From an uncultured Lachnospiraceae bacterium (GTDB lineage Bacteria; Bacillota; Clostridia; Lachnospirales; Lachnospiraceae), in contig CAJUTC010000003.1 in NCBI GenBank assembly GCA_910589195.1, forward strand, positions 4,358 through 68,357: 64,000 bases of DNA, in the 5' to 3' direction. The translations under genes and the position numbers were made by a program. The notes below the pieces were generated by a model. That model did no database searches and was not told the DNA's origin. It worked only from the letters and a program-made list of their open reading frames with translations. Shown piece by piece: positions 18,460 to 27,623 of the stretch. Position 1 is the first letter of the stretch, and the number at the start of each line of letters is the position of its first letter.

Positions 18460-19656
18460 TTATTTATGTTCCAAATATGCTTTTAAGGTTTCCGCCTTAT
18501 CCAGCTTCTCCCAAGGTAAATCCAAATCATTTCTTCCAAAATGTCCGTAGGCCGCTGTTTGTTTGTAAATGGGCCTTCTTAAATCCAGCATTTTAATGAT
18601 TCCGGCTGGACGAAGATCAAAGTTTTGACGAATTACTTCCACCAGCTTTTCATTGCTTACTTTTCCGGTTCCAAAGGTATCTACCATAACAGAAGTTGGC
18701 TCTGCCACGCCAATGGCATAGGAAAGCTGGATTTCACACTTATCCGCCAAACCGGCAGCCACAATATTTTTTGCCACGTAGCGGGCGGCATAGGCAGCCG
18801 AACGGTCTACTTTTGTACAGTCTTTCCCTGAAAAAGCGCCGCCGCCATGACGGGCATAGCCGCCGTAGGTATCCACAATAATCTTCCGACCGGTCACTCC
18901 GCTGTCGCCGTGAGGCCCGCCGATTACAAAGCGTCCCGTGGGATTGATGAAAAATTTCGTATCGGAATCTACCATATTTTCCGGAAGGACTGGATCAAAT
19001 ACGTATTTCTTAATGTCCTTATGTATCTGTTCCTGGGTAACCTCATCTCCGTGCTGAGTGGAAAGCACCACAGCGTCTAAGCGGATGGGGTTGCCCTGCT
19101 TATCGTACTCTACCGTTACCTGGGTTTTTCCGTCTGGCCGAAGGTATGGGAGGGTCCCGTCCTTGCGTACTTCAGTCAGCCTCCTGGCCAGCTTATGAGC
19201 CAGCGCAATGGGGTATGGCATGTATTCTTCTGTTTCATTTGACGCGAATCCAAACATCATTCCCTGATCCCCGGCTCCGATAGCCGCAAGCTCTGCCTCT
19301 GACATCCGGTTTTCCTTTGCCTCTAACGCCTTATCCACTCCCATGGCAATATCTGATGACTGTTCGTCAATAGCAGTAATTACGCCGCAGGTATTACAGT
19401 CAAAGCCGTATTCCGCATGATCATAACCAATTTTGCGGATGGTTTCCCGCACTACCTTCTGTAAATCTACATACGCCTTGGTGGTAATCTCTCCCATTAC
19501 TAATACCAAGCCTGTGGTAATGGCTGTTTCACATGCCACCCGGCTCATAGGATCCTGCTCTAACATGGCATCCAAAACTGCGTCCGAAATCTGGTCGCAC
19601 ATTTTATCCGGATGGCCTTCTGTTACGGATTCTGAAGTAAATAATAATTTTTCCAT
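18460..19656 (-). CDS. metK: S-adenosylmethionine synthetase
   Basis: 398 residues, normal MetK length. It begins FTSESVTEGHPDKMCDQISDA, holds the GAGDQGMMFG methionine/ATP loop near residue 120, and GGGAFSGKDCTKVDRSAAY near 265. It makes SAM from methionine and ATP. The leader contains a SAM riboswitch, so expression falls when SAM is plentiful. Ribosome site AAAGGAGG lies 7 nt upstream. Confidence 0.97.
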   Translation of the reverse strand: MEKLLFTSESVTEGHPDKMCDQISDAVLDAMLEQDPMSRVACETAITTGLVLVMGEITTKAYVDLQKVVRETIRKIGYDHAEYGFDCNTCGVITAIDEQSSDIAMGVDKALEAKENRMSEAELAAIGAGDQGMMFGFASNETEEYMPYPIALAHKLARRLTEVRKDGTLPYLRPDGKTQVTVEYDKQGNPIRLDAVVLSTQHGDEVTQEQIHKDIKKYVFDPVLPENMVDSDTKFFINPTGRFVIGGPHGDSGVTGRKIIVDTYGGYARHGGGAFSGKDCTKVDRSAAYAARYVAKNIVAAGLADKCEIQLSYAIGVAEPTSVMVDTFGTGKVSNEKLVEVIRQNFDLRPAGIIKMLDLRRPIYKQTAAYGHFGRNDLDLPWEKLDKAETLKAYLEHK

Positions 19657-19720
19657 AGGTTCCTCCTTTTATTTTCCTGTGTGGGTTTTATCACTATGAC
19701 CGTGATAAAGACCAAAAGAA

Positions 19721-19742
19721 AAGTCCGCATACGAGCGGACTT
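19721..19742 (-). terminator. Riboswitch-controlled terminator of metK
   Basis: AAGTCCGCTCGTATGCGGACTT on the minus strand gives an 8-9 bp stem followed by TTCTTTTGG. It lies between the SAM aptamer and metK and is the off-state hairpin. A second hairpin, TTTATCAC/GTGATAAA (19687-19709), lies between it and the start codon. Confidence 0.75.
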
Positions 19743-19764
19743 GAAAGCACAACATTCAAATCCT

Positions 19765-19942
19765 CTTATTGCTCGACGCGCAGCAAGACCTCGGTGTTTA
19801 TTTTGACCGAACCCTTTTCTGCCCTCGCTCAGGTTGGCACCTTCCGCTTTGCTTGCCAGAGAATCCTAAAACCTTTCCCTGGTCCGGAAACGGGGTTGCC
19901 GTGACTTCACAGATCCTTTGTATCTCCATCACTCTGAATAAG
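19765..19942 (-). promoter_or_regulatory. SAM-I (S-box) riboswitch aptamer
   Basis: Read on the minus strand: CTTATTCAGAG opens the P1 stem, GATGGAG follows, then GAAGTCACGGCAACC (S-box core GCAACC) and AAGGTGCCAACCTG (the GGTGC-AA block), with AATAAG closing P1 at 19770-19765. It lies directly before a terminator and metK, the textbook arrangement. Assigned by motif and context, not by a covariance search. Confidence 0.85.
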
Positions 19943-19986
19943 GGATATTAACGAACTTTTCAATTTTACTTTTGTTTACAAACTTA

Positions 19987-20015
19987 ATATTAATCGCTTT
20001 TGGCGGATCTGTCAA
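19987..20015 (-). promoter_or_regulatory. Promoter of metK leader
   Basis: -35 TTGACA (20015-20010), 17-nt spacer, -10 TAATAT (19992-19987), placing the transcript start about 40 bases before the aptamer. Confidence 0.8.
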
Positions 20016-20020
20016 GTATT

Positions 20021-21313
20021 TTATCCTGCTTGAAGGCGAAATTTCCGCGCCGCTTTCTCGGAATCCACTTTTTCAATCACCGCCCCTAGGGATTTCAGTT
20101 TTTCATCAAAGCACTCGTACCCCCTTTGGATATAGCCAATCTCATCTACTGTCGTATAGCCTTCCGCCGCCAGACCTGCGATTACCAAAGCTGCCCCGGC
20201 CCGTAAATCCGGAGCGTTCACCGATGCCCCGGAAAACCCGCGCACGCCGTCAATCACCGCTACATTTCCTTCTACTTTGATATTTCCACCCATTCTGGCT
20301 AATTCATCCACATACTTAAATCGGTTCTCAAAAATACTTTCTGTCACGATACTGGTTCCTTTCGCTAAAGCTAAGGTCACAGTAATCTGCGGCTGCATAT
20401 CCGTAGGAAAGCCAGGGTACGGAAGGGTATTAATGTTGGTGTGGAGCTGGGAAGGCTTTCCCACCACCCGCACCGCATCGTCAAATTCAATTACTTCGCA
20501 GCCTATCTCTGTCAATTTGGCCGAAATTGCCTCTAAATGCTTAGGAATTACATTTTTTACCATCACATCGCCCCGGGTAATCGCAGCCGCGCACATAAAC
20601 GTGCCAGCCTCAATCTGATCCGGAATAATGGAGTATTCTGTGCCATGAAGCTTCCTTACCCCCCGGATCCGGATAATATCCGTTCCGGCACCTTTGATAT
20701 TCGCCCCCATACTGTTTAAAAAGCTAGCTACATCTACCACATGAGGCTCCTTAGCGGCATTCTCAATAATAGTCTGCCCTTCGGCCAGGGTAGCCGCCAT
20801 CATAACGTTAATCGTAGCCCCTACCGAAACCTTGTCCAGGTAAATATGGGCGCCTACTAAATCAATGGCGTGGGCAACTACCGCCCCTCGCTCTACAGTA
20901 ATATCCGCTCCTAGCGCGCGGAACCCTTTTAAGTGCAGGTCAATGGGCCTGCTTCCGATATTACAGCCCCCGGGAAGCGGCACTTGCGCACTTTTATATT
21001 TTCCTAAAAGGGCACCGATAAAATAATAAGACGCGCGGATACGGCGGATATATTCGTCATCCACCGATACCTCGCCAATATTAGAAGCGTTAATTTTCAC
21101 CGTATGGCGATCAATCCTAGTTACGCTGGCCCCAATTTCCTGAATCGCTTCCAGCATTACATTAATATCCCGCACATCCGGCAAGTTTTCAATAATTACA
21201 TCATCGTCCGTCATAACTGCTGCTGTCAGAATACCTAAGGCCGCATTTTTAGCACCGCCTATCGAAACTTCACCCACCAGTGGGTTTCCGCCCTTCATGA
21301 TATACTGTTCCAT
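20021..21313 (-). CDS. murA: UDP-N-acetylglucosamine 1-carboxyvinyltransferase
   Basis: 430 residues, full-length MurA. The catalytic Cys (fosfomycin target) is Cys117 in PLPGGCNIGSRPID; the substrate Lys/Asn pair is in GGAKNAALG at 19-27. It carries out the first committed step of peptidoglycan precursor synthesis. The gene is followed closely by the metK promoter and preceded by a terminator, so it is its own unit. Firmicutes often carry two MurA paralogs; I cannot tell which this is. Confidence 0.95.
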   Translation of the reverse strand: MEQYIMKGGNPLVGEVSIGGAKNAALGILTAAVMTDDDVIIENLPDVRDINVMLEAIQEIGASVTRIDRHTVKINASNIGEVSVDDEYIRRIRASYYFIGALLGKYKSAQVPLPGGCNIGSRPIDLHLKGFRALGADITVERGAVVAHAIDLVGAHIYLDKVSVGATINVMMAATLAEGQTIIENAAKEPHVVDVASFLNSMGANIKGAGTDIIRIRGVRKLHGTEYSIIPDQIEAGTFMCAAAITRGDVMVKNVIPKHLEAISAKLTEIGCEVIEFDDAVRVVGKPSQLHTNINTLPYPGFPTDMQPQITVTLALAKGTSIVTESIFENRFKYVDELARMGGNIKVEGNVAVIDGVRGFSGASVNAPDLRAGAALVIAGLAAEGYTTVDEIGYIQRGYECFDEKLKSLGAVIEKVDSEKAARKFRLQAG

Positions 21314-21341
21314 TTTACACCTCTGTTATCTATATCAAACA

Positions 21342-21384
21342 TTTGAAAGAGCCAGATACAGGCATCTGCCCTGGCTCTTTCAAA
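21342..21384 (-). terminator. Terminator after the 826-aa membrane-anchored protein
   Basis: TTTGAAAGAGCCAG (21342-21355) pairs perfectly with CTGGCTCTTTCAAA (21371-21384), a 14-bp stem with 15-nt loop. It separates that gene from murA. Confidence 0.7.
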
Positions 21385-21460
21385 ACGAAACAATCAAAAG
21401 CCTTCAAGCCATTATATACCAAACAGCGGCACTTTGTAAAGGTTATAACGAATCCTAAGT

Positions 21461-23941
21461 TTATGTTTCCGGAAAAATTCCGCAAATAAAGTCGTTTCCT
21501 GACGATAAAAAATAATTTGTGGCATCGTTTAGCCCCATTTTCCAGCTTTCTCCTGACTCCTGCTGGAAAATCGTTACATTATATTGATCGTATCCGGTAA
21601 GCAGGAACGGCTCACCGTCTTGCCCATAGCCCAGTACCGGATACCCCTGGCCTAAAAAGTACTGAACCTGCCCTAAGCTGCAGCCTCTGGCATCTAAAAG
21701 CACCATACCATCCGGAAATACCCGGTTTGATGTAAATTCTCCTACATTTTTCAGTAATCTGGCGGTTGCCTCTCTTTGGCCTGAAACACTGCTGACGGAA
21801 GGCCTGTCCACACGGCACCACAGCACTTGCCTGTTACTATTTGTGACAGTGCCCATCTTCTCATGAGCCAGTGCCACCGCTTCCGCAAAATCCTGGGTAA
21901 TTCCCAGCAGGCGCCCTCCTCCATAAGCGTAAAAACTCATCCCTGGCACGGATATGGAAGAACCCAGATTTAAAATCTCGGCATTTTCATAAGTGATCTT
22001 TTCCGGGGCGGAAAATGCGATGTAACTTCCTGCCTTAATTTCGGATCCCGTTTGGACAAAATATACCTTTTTCCGCTGGGAATCTGCATACCATCCAATA
22101 TTTTCCAGTTTATCGTCATCGATTTCTTCGTTGCAGACAATAGTATCCTCATCTACCACCTGATACGTATCCCCGGAAACCGAAATGATCCGTTTCAGAT
22201 GGATGCGGCTGTCACCTATCGATACCCCGGCAATATAATATCCCGGCTTTTCATAACGGGTCTGAACCTCCATATCTTCCCCCAGGATTTCCAGCGCGTA
22301 CATTGGCAGCTCCTCCTGGCGGCCATTGACCATCCATCGGCTGTTTTCCCTGGCAAGGCCATAGATAAAATCGTTTCCCACAAAGCCAAGAGTTCTCAGG
22401 CAGTCGCCGTTATCAGAAGTCACCTCGTTCTTTTCTCCCGTTTCCAGATCCAGCAAATGGATCTGTTTGGACTGGTAGATAAACGATCCTTCCTGCCAGG
22501 TAAACCGTCTGCCGTTCTGGCTAATGGCATAGCCGCCTTCCAAAAGACCTTCTGCCACTACCATATATTCATTGCTGGTTAAGTCGATACCGTAAATACC
22601 CGATCCGATTTTTAAATACAGCATTTCATTGGAGCTTAAATAGGAAAGCTCCTCTAAATCTAACTTCATCTCCTCATAACATTCAGTTACTGGGACAAAA
22701 AAGCGCTCTTCCAGACCGTCTTCCTGGCTGTTGTAGCGATACATGGCTACTCCGGTGCAGCCCTCATGGCGCCCGCGGTTCATATAGCCGTAAACCAAAA
22801 AATCCACGCCTCCGTCATCTCTGGCTTTCAGGATTTTAATCCCATGCTCCCGGTAAGATGGCCGGATTCCTTCCTCGCTAAGGCTGCGGAAGGAAAAAAT
22901 ACGGATTGCTTTTTTATCGGATTCCTGAAAACACCACAAATCTCCGTTGGTGACAAAAGCATACACATCGCCATTTTCGCTTTTCACAGCCTGTACCTGC
23001 TCGTCGTCTGTAATCCCCAACATAATCCTGCGTCCCCAAAAATCCTCCCGGCGCCCGTTGAATACTTGATCTGCCCGGCGGTCAAAGTCCATCATGTAGA
23101 TCCGCTGCTCTCCCTGGCGCATGGTAAAATTATCTTTTACCTCATAATATTCGATCTGGTCTTCCTCATTATGGCGGATAGCCAGGTACTCCAGCGTAAC
23201 CTGGCCCATACTTCCATTCATTTCGTTTAAGGTTATCAGCACCTCCCCCGCAGGTTCCATTTCCAGCCCGTCCCAGGTAATATGGGAATAGCTGGAATGG
23301 ATATCCACATGTCCTAAGTTGCTGTTATCCCCGGTATCATTGCTTTCCAGATACGTTACCAGCGTCCTGGCATCCTCATAGCGGAACGTTCTGGCGGAAA
23401 AATCCGCCGCTAAATCCACCATCCCTTTTATCATCTCGGAATCGGCCCATACTACCCGGGTATAATAGCGGATTGCCCCGTGGCTGTCGGTATCCACAGT
23501 CAGGATCATAATATATTCCTGATCCCGCATAAGAAGATTTTGCACCGGAAGCGTTGCCTGAGCGCCGTCTTCTAAAACGGTCCAGTCTTCCACACTGGTA
23601 CGCTCCACCAGCCCATTTAAATCTAAGGTTCGGATTTCATAATAAATTCCGGTAACCTGGCCCTCACAGCGTCCAATCCGGATACCAAGCTGCCTGTCTT
23701 CCGGAAGGACTGTAAGGCTGCCCCTAAGCCCTGCCCCGGTCAATTCCTGCACATAGCCATGAAGGCAGTTCATTTCCCTTCCCAGCGCTTCCATGTAGAC
23801 CACCGGAAGAGAACTTTCCTCCATAGACGTATAAATCGTATCCCCCTTTGCCCGTTTTGACTGCATCTGTAAAAAATATACTACAACTGCCGCAATAAAA
23901 ATCACAAGCAGAATGCTGATGCGCTGCAGCACTCGTTTCAT
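21461..23941 (-). CDS. Membrane-anchored extracytoplasmic protein, 826 aa, unknown function
   Basis: I do not recognise a named family over the whole length. An N-terminal helix (about 5-27) anchors a large extracytoplasmic part. The middle (about 300-680) is rich in short beta segments with repeated motifs such as GDVYAFVTNGDLW, IYGIDLTSNEYMVV and IHLLDLETGEKNEV, as in beta-propellers. The last 110 residues resemble the peptidase C39-like domain: a YFLGQGYPVLGY block and FLLTGYDQYNVTIF. The catalytic His normally just before LLTGYD is replaced (EPFLLTGYD) and I see no clear Cys nucleophile, so it is probably a binding rather than a cleaving domain. It lies 29 bp after prs and may be cotranscribed. 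Confidence 0.75.
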   Translation of the reverse strand: MKRVLQRISILLVIFIAAVVVYFLQMQSKRAKGDTIYTSMEESSLPVVYMEALGREMNCLHGYVQELTGAGLRGSLTVLPEDRQLGIRIGRCEGQVTGIYYEIRTLDLNGLVERTSVEDWTVLEDGAQATLPVQNLLMRDQEYIMILTVDTDSHGAIRYYTRVVWADSEMIKGMVDLAADFSARTFRYEDARTLVTYLESNDTGDNSNLGHVDIHSSYSHITWDGLEMEPAGEVLITLNEMNGSMGQVTLEYLAIRHNEEDQIEYYEVKDNFTMRQGEQRIYMMDFDRRADQVFNGRREDFWGRRIMLGITDDEQVQAVKSENGDVYAFVTNGDLWCFQESDKKAIRIFSFRSLSEEGIRPSYREHGIKILKARDDGGVDFLVYGYMNRGRHEGCTGVAMYRYNSQEDGLEERFFVPVTECYEEMKLDLEELSYLSSNEMLYLKIGSGIYGIDLTSNEYMVVAEGLLEGGYAISQNGRRFTWQEGSFIYQSKQIHLLDLETGEKNEVTSDNGDCLRTLGFVGNDFIYGLARENSRWMVNGRQEELPMYALEILGEDMEVQTRYEKPGYYIAGVSIGDSRIHLKRIISVSGDTYQVVDEDTIVCNEEIDDDKLENIGWYADSQRKKVYFVQTGSEIKAGSYIAFSAPEKITYENAEILNLGSSISVPGMSFYAYGGGRLLGITQDFAEAVALAHEKMGTVTNSNRQVLWCRVDRPSVSSVSGQREATARLLKNVGEFTSNRVFPDGMVLLDARGCSLGQVQYFLGQGYPVLGYGQDGEPFLLTGYDQYNVTIFQQESGESWKMGLNDATNYFLSSGNDFICGIFPET

Positions 23942-23970
23942 CTATCAGCCTGCCCTTCTATTCCAAAATT

Positions 23971-25146
23971 TTATTCCTGTTTCCGATACTTTTCCAGGCA
24001 GCGGTTGATCCGTTTTGTGGGGTTTAACAGCTCGCTTAGAGAAGCATCATGGTTCAGATTATCAATAATCAGCGCAATGTATTTGCTCATATCCACATTG
24101 ATGTAATATGGCTTAGATAAAAGCTCTTCCGTTTGGTACACCAGGTTCGTAGTTAAAATCCGGTCAATCAGACCTGCTTCATAATACTCGTCAAACTTGG
24201 CAAGGCCATTGGTAAACAGCCCAAAGGTGGCACAGATAAATACTTTTCTGGCTTTTCTGTCCTTTAATTCCTTAGCCACATCCAGCATACTTTCCCCGGA
24301 AGAAATCATGTCGTCGATAATCAACACATCTTTCCCCGCTACATCAGAACCTAAAAACTCGTGAGCCACAATGGGGTTGCGCCCGTTCACAATCTTAGTA
24401 TAGTCCCGGCGCTTATAGAACATACCCATATCCAGCCCCAGGACATTAGCAAAATAAACGGCGCGCCCCATCCCGCCTTCATCCGGGCTGATTACCATCA
24501 TATGGTTGCTGTCGATGCTCAGCTCCTTTTCATGCTTTAGCAAATGTTTAATAAACTGATAAATGGGCTGTACCGTTTCAAAGCCTTTTAGGGGGATGGC
24601 ATTCTGTACCCGTGGATCGTGGGCATCGAAGGTAATAATATTTTCCACTCCCATCCGCACCAGCTCCTCCAAGGCAAGGGCACAGTCTAAGGACTCCCGG
24701 CCAGAGCGCTTATGTTGCCTGCTTTCGTAAAGAAAGGGCATGATAACATTAATACGCCTTGCCTTTCCGGCGGCGGCGGCGATTACCCTTTTTAAATCCT
24801 GGAAGTGATCGTCTGGCGACATTCGGTTTTCTGTGCCGCAGAGAGAATAAGTCAAACTATAGTTGCATACATCTACCATGATGTATAAATCATCACCACG
24901 AACTGATTCGGTCAGCGCTCCTTTTCCCTCCCCGGATCCAAAGCGGGGGGTCTTTGCCTCAATGATATAGCTATCCCTTTGGTAACCTGCAAACGCGATA
25001 GTTGATTTATGTTCACTTTCTCGTTCTTTCCTCCAGGAAACCAGATATTGATCTACCTTTTTACCCAGTTCCCAGCAGCTTCGCAGCGGAATCAGCCCTA
25101 ACGGCCCCACCGGAATCGTTTCAATGATTTTCTCTTCGTACAGCAT
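23971..25146 (-). CDS. prs: Ribose-phosphate pyrophosphokinase, long form
   Basis: 391 residues, longer than the usual 310-320 because of an N-terminal extension (about 1-80) seen in the Lachnospiraceae type. The PRPP-binding loop DVLIIDDMISSGES is near residue 290, the flexible-loop KRRD near 250, and DAHDPR near 190. It makes PRPP from ribose 5-phosphate and ATP for nucleotide, His and Trp synthesis. ATG 25146 has GGAGG 6 nt upstream; the upstream extension to 25248 has no ribosome site. Confidence 0.92.
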   Translation of the reverse strand: MLYEEKIIETIPVGPLGLIPLRSCWELGKKVDQYLVSWRKERESEHKSTIAFAGYQRDSYIIEAKTPRFGSGEGKGALTESVRGDDLYIMVDVCNYSLTYSLCGTENRMSPDDHFQDLKRVIAAAAGKARRINVIMPFLYESRQHKRSGRESLDCALALEELVRMGVENIITFDAHDPRVQNAIPLKGFETVQPIYQFIKHLLKHEKELSIDSNHMMVISPDEGGMGRAVYFANVLGLDMGMFYKRRDYTKIVNGRNPIVAHEFLGSDVAGKDVLIIDDMISSGESMLDVAKELKDRKARKVFICATFGLFTNGLAKFDEYYEAGLIDRILTTNLVYQTEELLSKPYYINVDMSKYIALIIDNLNHDASLSELLNPTKRINRCLEKYRKQE

Positions 25147-25280
25147 CTCTTTCCTCCGTTGCTTTTTAAACTTAGGAACTGTCCTATAATAACTTACCTG
25201 CAGACCCAGAATTTTTCTTTGATCGTATAGTTCAAAAATCAGGCGCATAGCAGGCTATGTAACGGGTTTTTAAACTGTAC

Positions 25281-25319
25281 GCTCAAAAAACGGCAGGACT
25301 ATGGCAGGTTATTTTGAGC
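25281..25319 (-). other. Hairpin in the dnaC-prs intergenic region
   Basis: GCTCAAAA and TTTTGAGC (8 bp) flank a partly paired CCTGCC-containing loop. The 368-bp gap from prs to dnaC holds this hairpin, the palindromic repeat at 25473 and no gene. Could be a leader hairpin of prs; function unknown. Confidence 0.35.
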
Positions 25320-25472
25320 TCGTTCCTTACTCGGTAATTGTGTTTGAAAGCTCTTACAAGCCAGTCCGCAAATGGATTGGCGATGCATTCTTTATATCAT
25401 TATGTACTTTGTTCGTCAAGATAATCCATGTTTTTCTTACGAAAATATGGTTATGAATCATTACTTTCCCGC

Positions 25473-25502
25473 CATGACAAATCACTTTGCTGATTCGTCA
25501 TG
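25473..25502. repeat. Dispersed palindrome, copy 1
   Basis: CATGACAAATCA, loop CTTTGC, TGATTCGTCATG: 12-bp arms with one mismatch. The same sequence, inverted, is present at 52857-52888. It starts 13 bases past the dnaC stop codon. Confidence 0.7.
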
Positions 25503-25514
25503 AGGTAGTATGGG

Positions 25515-26495
25515 TCATAACCGCAGGCGGATATCTGCTCCGTATAAGGGGATTACCGTGTAATTGCTTATGATCCTGGAGGCCACCCGGTCCGTATACT
25601 CATCCCGCAGCCGATCCAGGGTTAAATTCGTAGAAATAATTGCGGAGCGGTTTGCTAAAAGCCTTTGGTTAATGCAGAAAAATAACTGAGAAGAAGTAAA
25701 ACTGTTATTCATTTCTGTTCCTAAATCATCAATAATCAAAAGATCGCATTCCAGAATATGCTGGTACATATTCTTCATCTCATGTTCTGCCGCGTATTCA
25801 AACCGATACTTGGAAAATACCTCAAATAAGTCGTGAGCCGATAAATAAATCACCGAATGGCCGCTATCAATCAGCTCCTTCGCGATGCAGTTGGTTAAAA
25901 AAGTTTTTCCCCGTCCGGTAGTTCCCGTAAACAAAAGGTTCCCGCCTTTCTCATCAAACTGTTGGGCAAATTCCTTGCACCAGCGGTATACCTGCTTCAT
26001 ATAGTTTGCTACGGTTGTGCCTACCGCTGGCTCTATCCGCTCATTGTCAAAATACTGATAAGAAAAGGTATCAAAATTTTCCCGCCGCAAAACAGCTTCC
26101 AGGTTTGACTGGGAATACAGCAGTTTCATCTGAGCCCGCAAAAAGCACTGGCATTTTTCACCGCTCTTTGTATATCCCGTATCCTCACATTCCGGACAAG
26201 CAAAACGCATATCCATGTAATCTGCCGGATATCCTTTTGAAGCCAGAAGGAACGTTTTCTGCTCCCGCAGATCCGCTATCTCATCCCGCAGCCTGTCAAT
26301 GGCATTTGTATCTCCGTTTAGGAGCTCCTTGGCCCTTAAAACCGCCCGGGTACTAACCGCTTGATCCAGTTCCTTTACTGCCGGAATCTTTTTGTAAATC
26401 TCCTTGATCCGTTCATCCTGCTCATGCTTATTCCGAAGCTGCCGTGCTTGGAAATCCCGCATAATTTCCTGATACTGGGAATTACTCAATGCCAT
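25515..26495 (-). CDS. DnaC/DnaI-like helicase loader ATPase
   Basis: 326 residues. An N-terminal coiled region (1-110), a Cys motif CPECEDTGYTKSGEKCQC near 135-152 of the kind seen in DnaI-type loaders, then an AAA+ domain with Walker A GTTGRGKT near 190, Walker B LLIIDDLGTE near 250 and sensor 1 IISTNL near 290. It loads the replicative helicase onto DNA with help from the neighbouring DnaD-like protein. It starts 30 bp after the dnaD-like gene (ribosome site CAGGAGG), so they form one operon. Confidence 0.92.
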   Translation of the reverse strand: MALSNSQYQEIMRDFQARQLRNKHEQDERIKEIYKKIPAVKELDQAVSTRAVLRAKELLNGDTNAIDRLRDEIADLREQKTFLLASKGYPADYMDMRFACPECEDTGYTKSGEKCQCFLRAQMKLLYSQSNLEAVLRRENFDTFSYQYFDNERIEPAVGTTVANYMKQVYRWCKEFAQQFDEKGGNLLFTGTTGRGKTFLTNCIAKELIDSGHSVIYLSAHDLFEVFSKYRFEYAAEHEMKNMYQHILECDLLIIDDLGTEMNNSFTSSQLFFCINQRLLANRSAIISTNLTLDRLRDEYTDRVASRIISNYTVIPLYGADIRLRL

Positions 26496-26525
26496 AAGCG
26501 GCTTACCTCCTGTCCCTGTCTGAAC

Positions 26526-27524
26526 CTATTCCTTCATCCTGGCTCTCACCTTTTCCATCATCAGCGAATCATAGTCGGTATGGCTCTGTTCAAAATTATG
26601 GAACCGGTTAACGGATTGTTTTTTTGGCGCTTCTGCCTGTTTTTGCCCATTTTTCTTTGCCGCCCGTTCCTTCTCCCGCTTTTGATGGATCATGTCCAAA
26701 TCCTCTACATCCGATAAATTTTTTACCCCGGCCTTTTTCCATTCCTTTAAAATCTTGTCCGCATAAGGAAAACTGGGTGAATGGGTAGCGGCTATGGTGC
26801 GGTTGCAAGCTTCTACCACCACATCACGTGTAAAGCCATACGCCCCAAACCAAGTGTCAATAAACTGTTTCTCCGACGCCGCCGGCCTGCGGTCATTTAG
26901 GCCAAAGGCTTTCATAACAGAAAACGCGTCTTTTTGAAAGCCGGCGCTGTAAACTTTTGCCTCTTCTAATGTAACCATTCCTTTCTGGTGCCAGTTAATG
27001 GCTACCGTTTCCATATAGCGAATGCTGGTATGCCCGTTCTGCACACAGTATTCCACCAAATACTCCAAAAGCTCTGCCGAAAGATTAAGCTCGCCATAAA
27101 GGTAAGCGAAGGTCTGGCATTCCCTCTGGGTAAAGACTTTATTCATATATTTCTGAGCGATATAAAGAAGCTGGGCAAACTCTTCATCCTCTTTAAGGCG
27201 GCTGATTCCGTCTTTTGCGTAAACCGGTTTGGCAGGTTTTGGCGCCTGGGGCAAGGCTTGTCCTTCTTGATCCGCCTTTTCAATTCGCCCGCTTTCCAGC
27301 ACGCCGGCCTTCTCCCAGTAGGCTATGGCACGCTTTACATCGCCTTCTGTATAATGGAGGGCTTCCGCAACCGTCATCAAATCCGGATTCTGATTTTGAT
27401 GACGCAGCAGATATAAATAGACCTTTACATACTCCCCGCTGGCTCCTGCCATACATTCATCAATAAACTGATTCGAAACCAGTGTGCCATTTACCTGAAA
27501 CCGGCTGCTAAATTCCCATGACAT
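26526..27524 (-). CDS. DnaD/DnaB-domain replication initiation protein
   Basis: 332 residues. The N-terminal half (1-110) is winged-helix-like with FIDECMAGASGEYVKVYLYLL and VKRAIAYWEKAGVLE. One or two helical DnaD/DnaB_2 domains follow, with the YxxxI-type motif in NLSAELLEYLVEYCVQ and ADKILKEWKKAGV. The C-terminus is a Lys/Gln-rich tail. Such proteins remodel DNA at the origin or at restart forks and recruit the helicase loader, encoded next. The 300-bp upstream region carries two DnaA-box arrays. Confidence 0.9.
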   Translation of the reverse strand: MSWEFSSRFQVNGTLVSNQFIDECMAGASGEYVKVYLYLLRHQNQNPDLMTVAEALHYTEGDVKRAIAYWEKAGVLESGRIEKADQEGQALPQAPKPAKPVYAKDGISRLKEDEEFAQLLYIAQKYMNKVFTQRECQTFAYLYGELNLSAELLEYLVEYCVQNGHTSIRYMETVAINWHQKGMVTLEEAKVYSAGFQKDAFSVMKAFGLNDRRPAASEKQFIDTWFGAYGFTRDVVVEACNRTIAATHSPSFPYADKILKEWKKAGVKNLSDVEDLDMIHQKREKERAAKKNGQKQAEAPKKQSVNRFHNFEQSHTDYDSLMMEKVRARMKE

Positions 27525-27623
27525 TCTTTGTTTTCATCCTTTCCAAAAGAGCATCCATTCTCGCCCTTCTCTGCCATCCATATCCATCATAACACAAGGT
27601 CGAAAAAAAGAAAATAGCCTGAG

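Noticed and set aside
25147..25514. Purine-type riboswitch before prs
   Set aside because: I could not find the conserved purine aptamer core; only a simple hairpin and the dispersed palindrome are visible.
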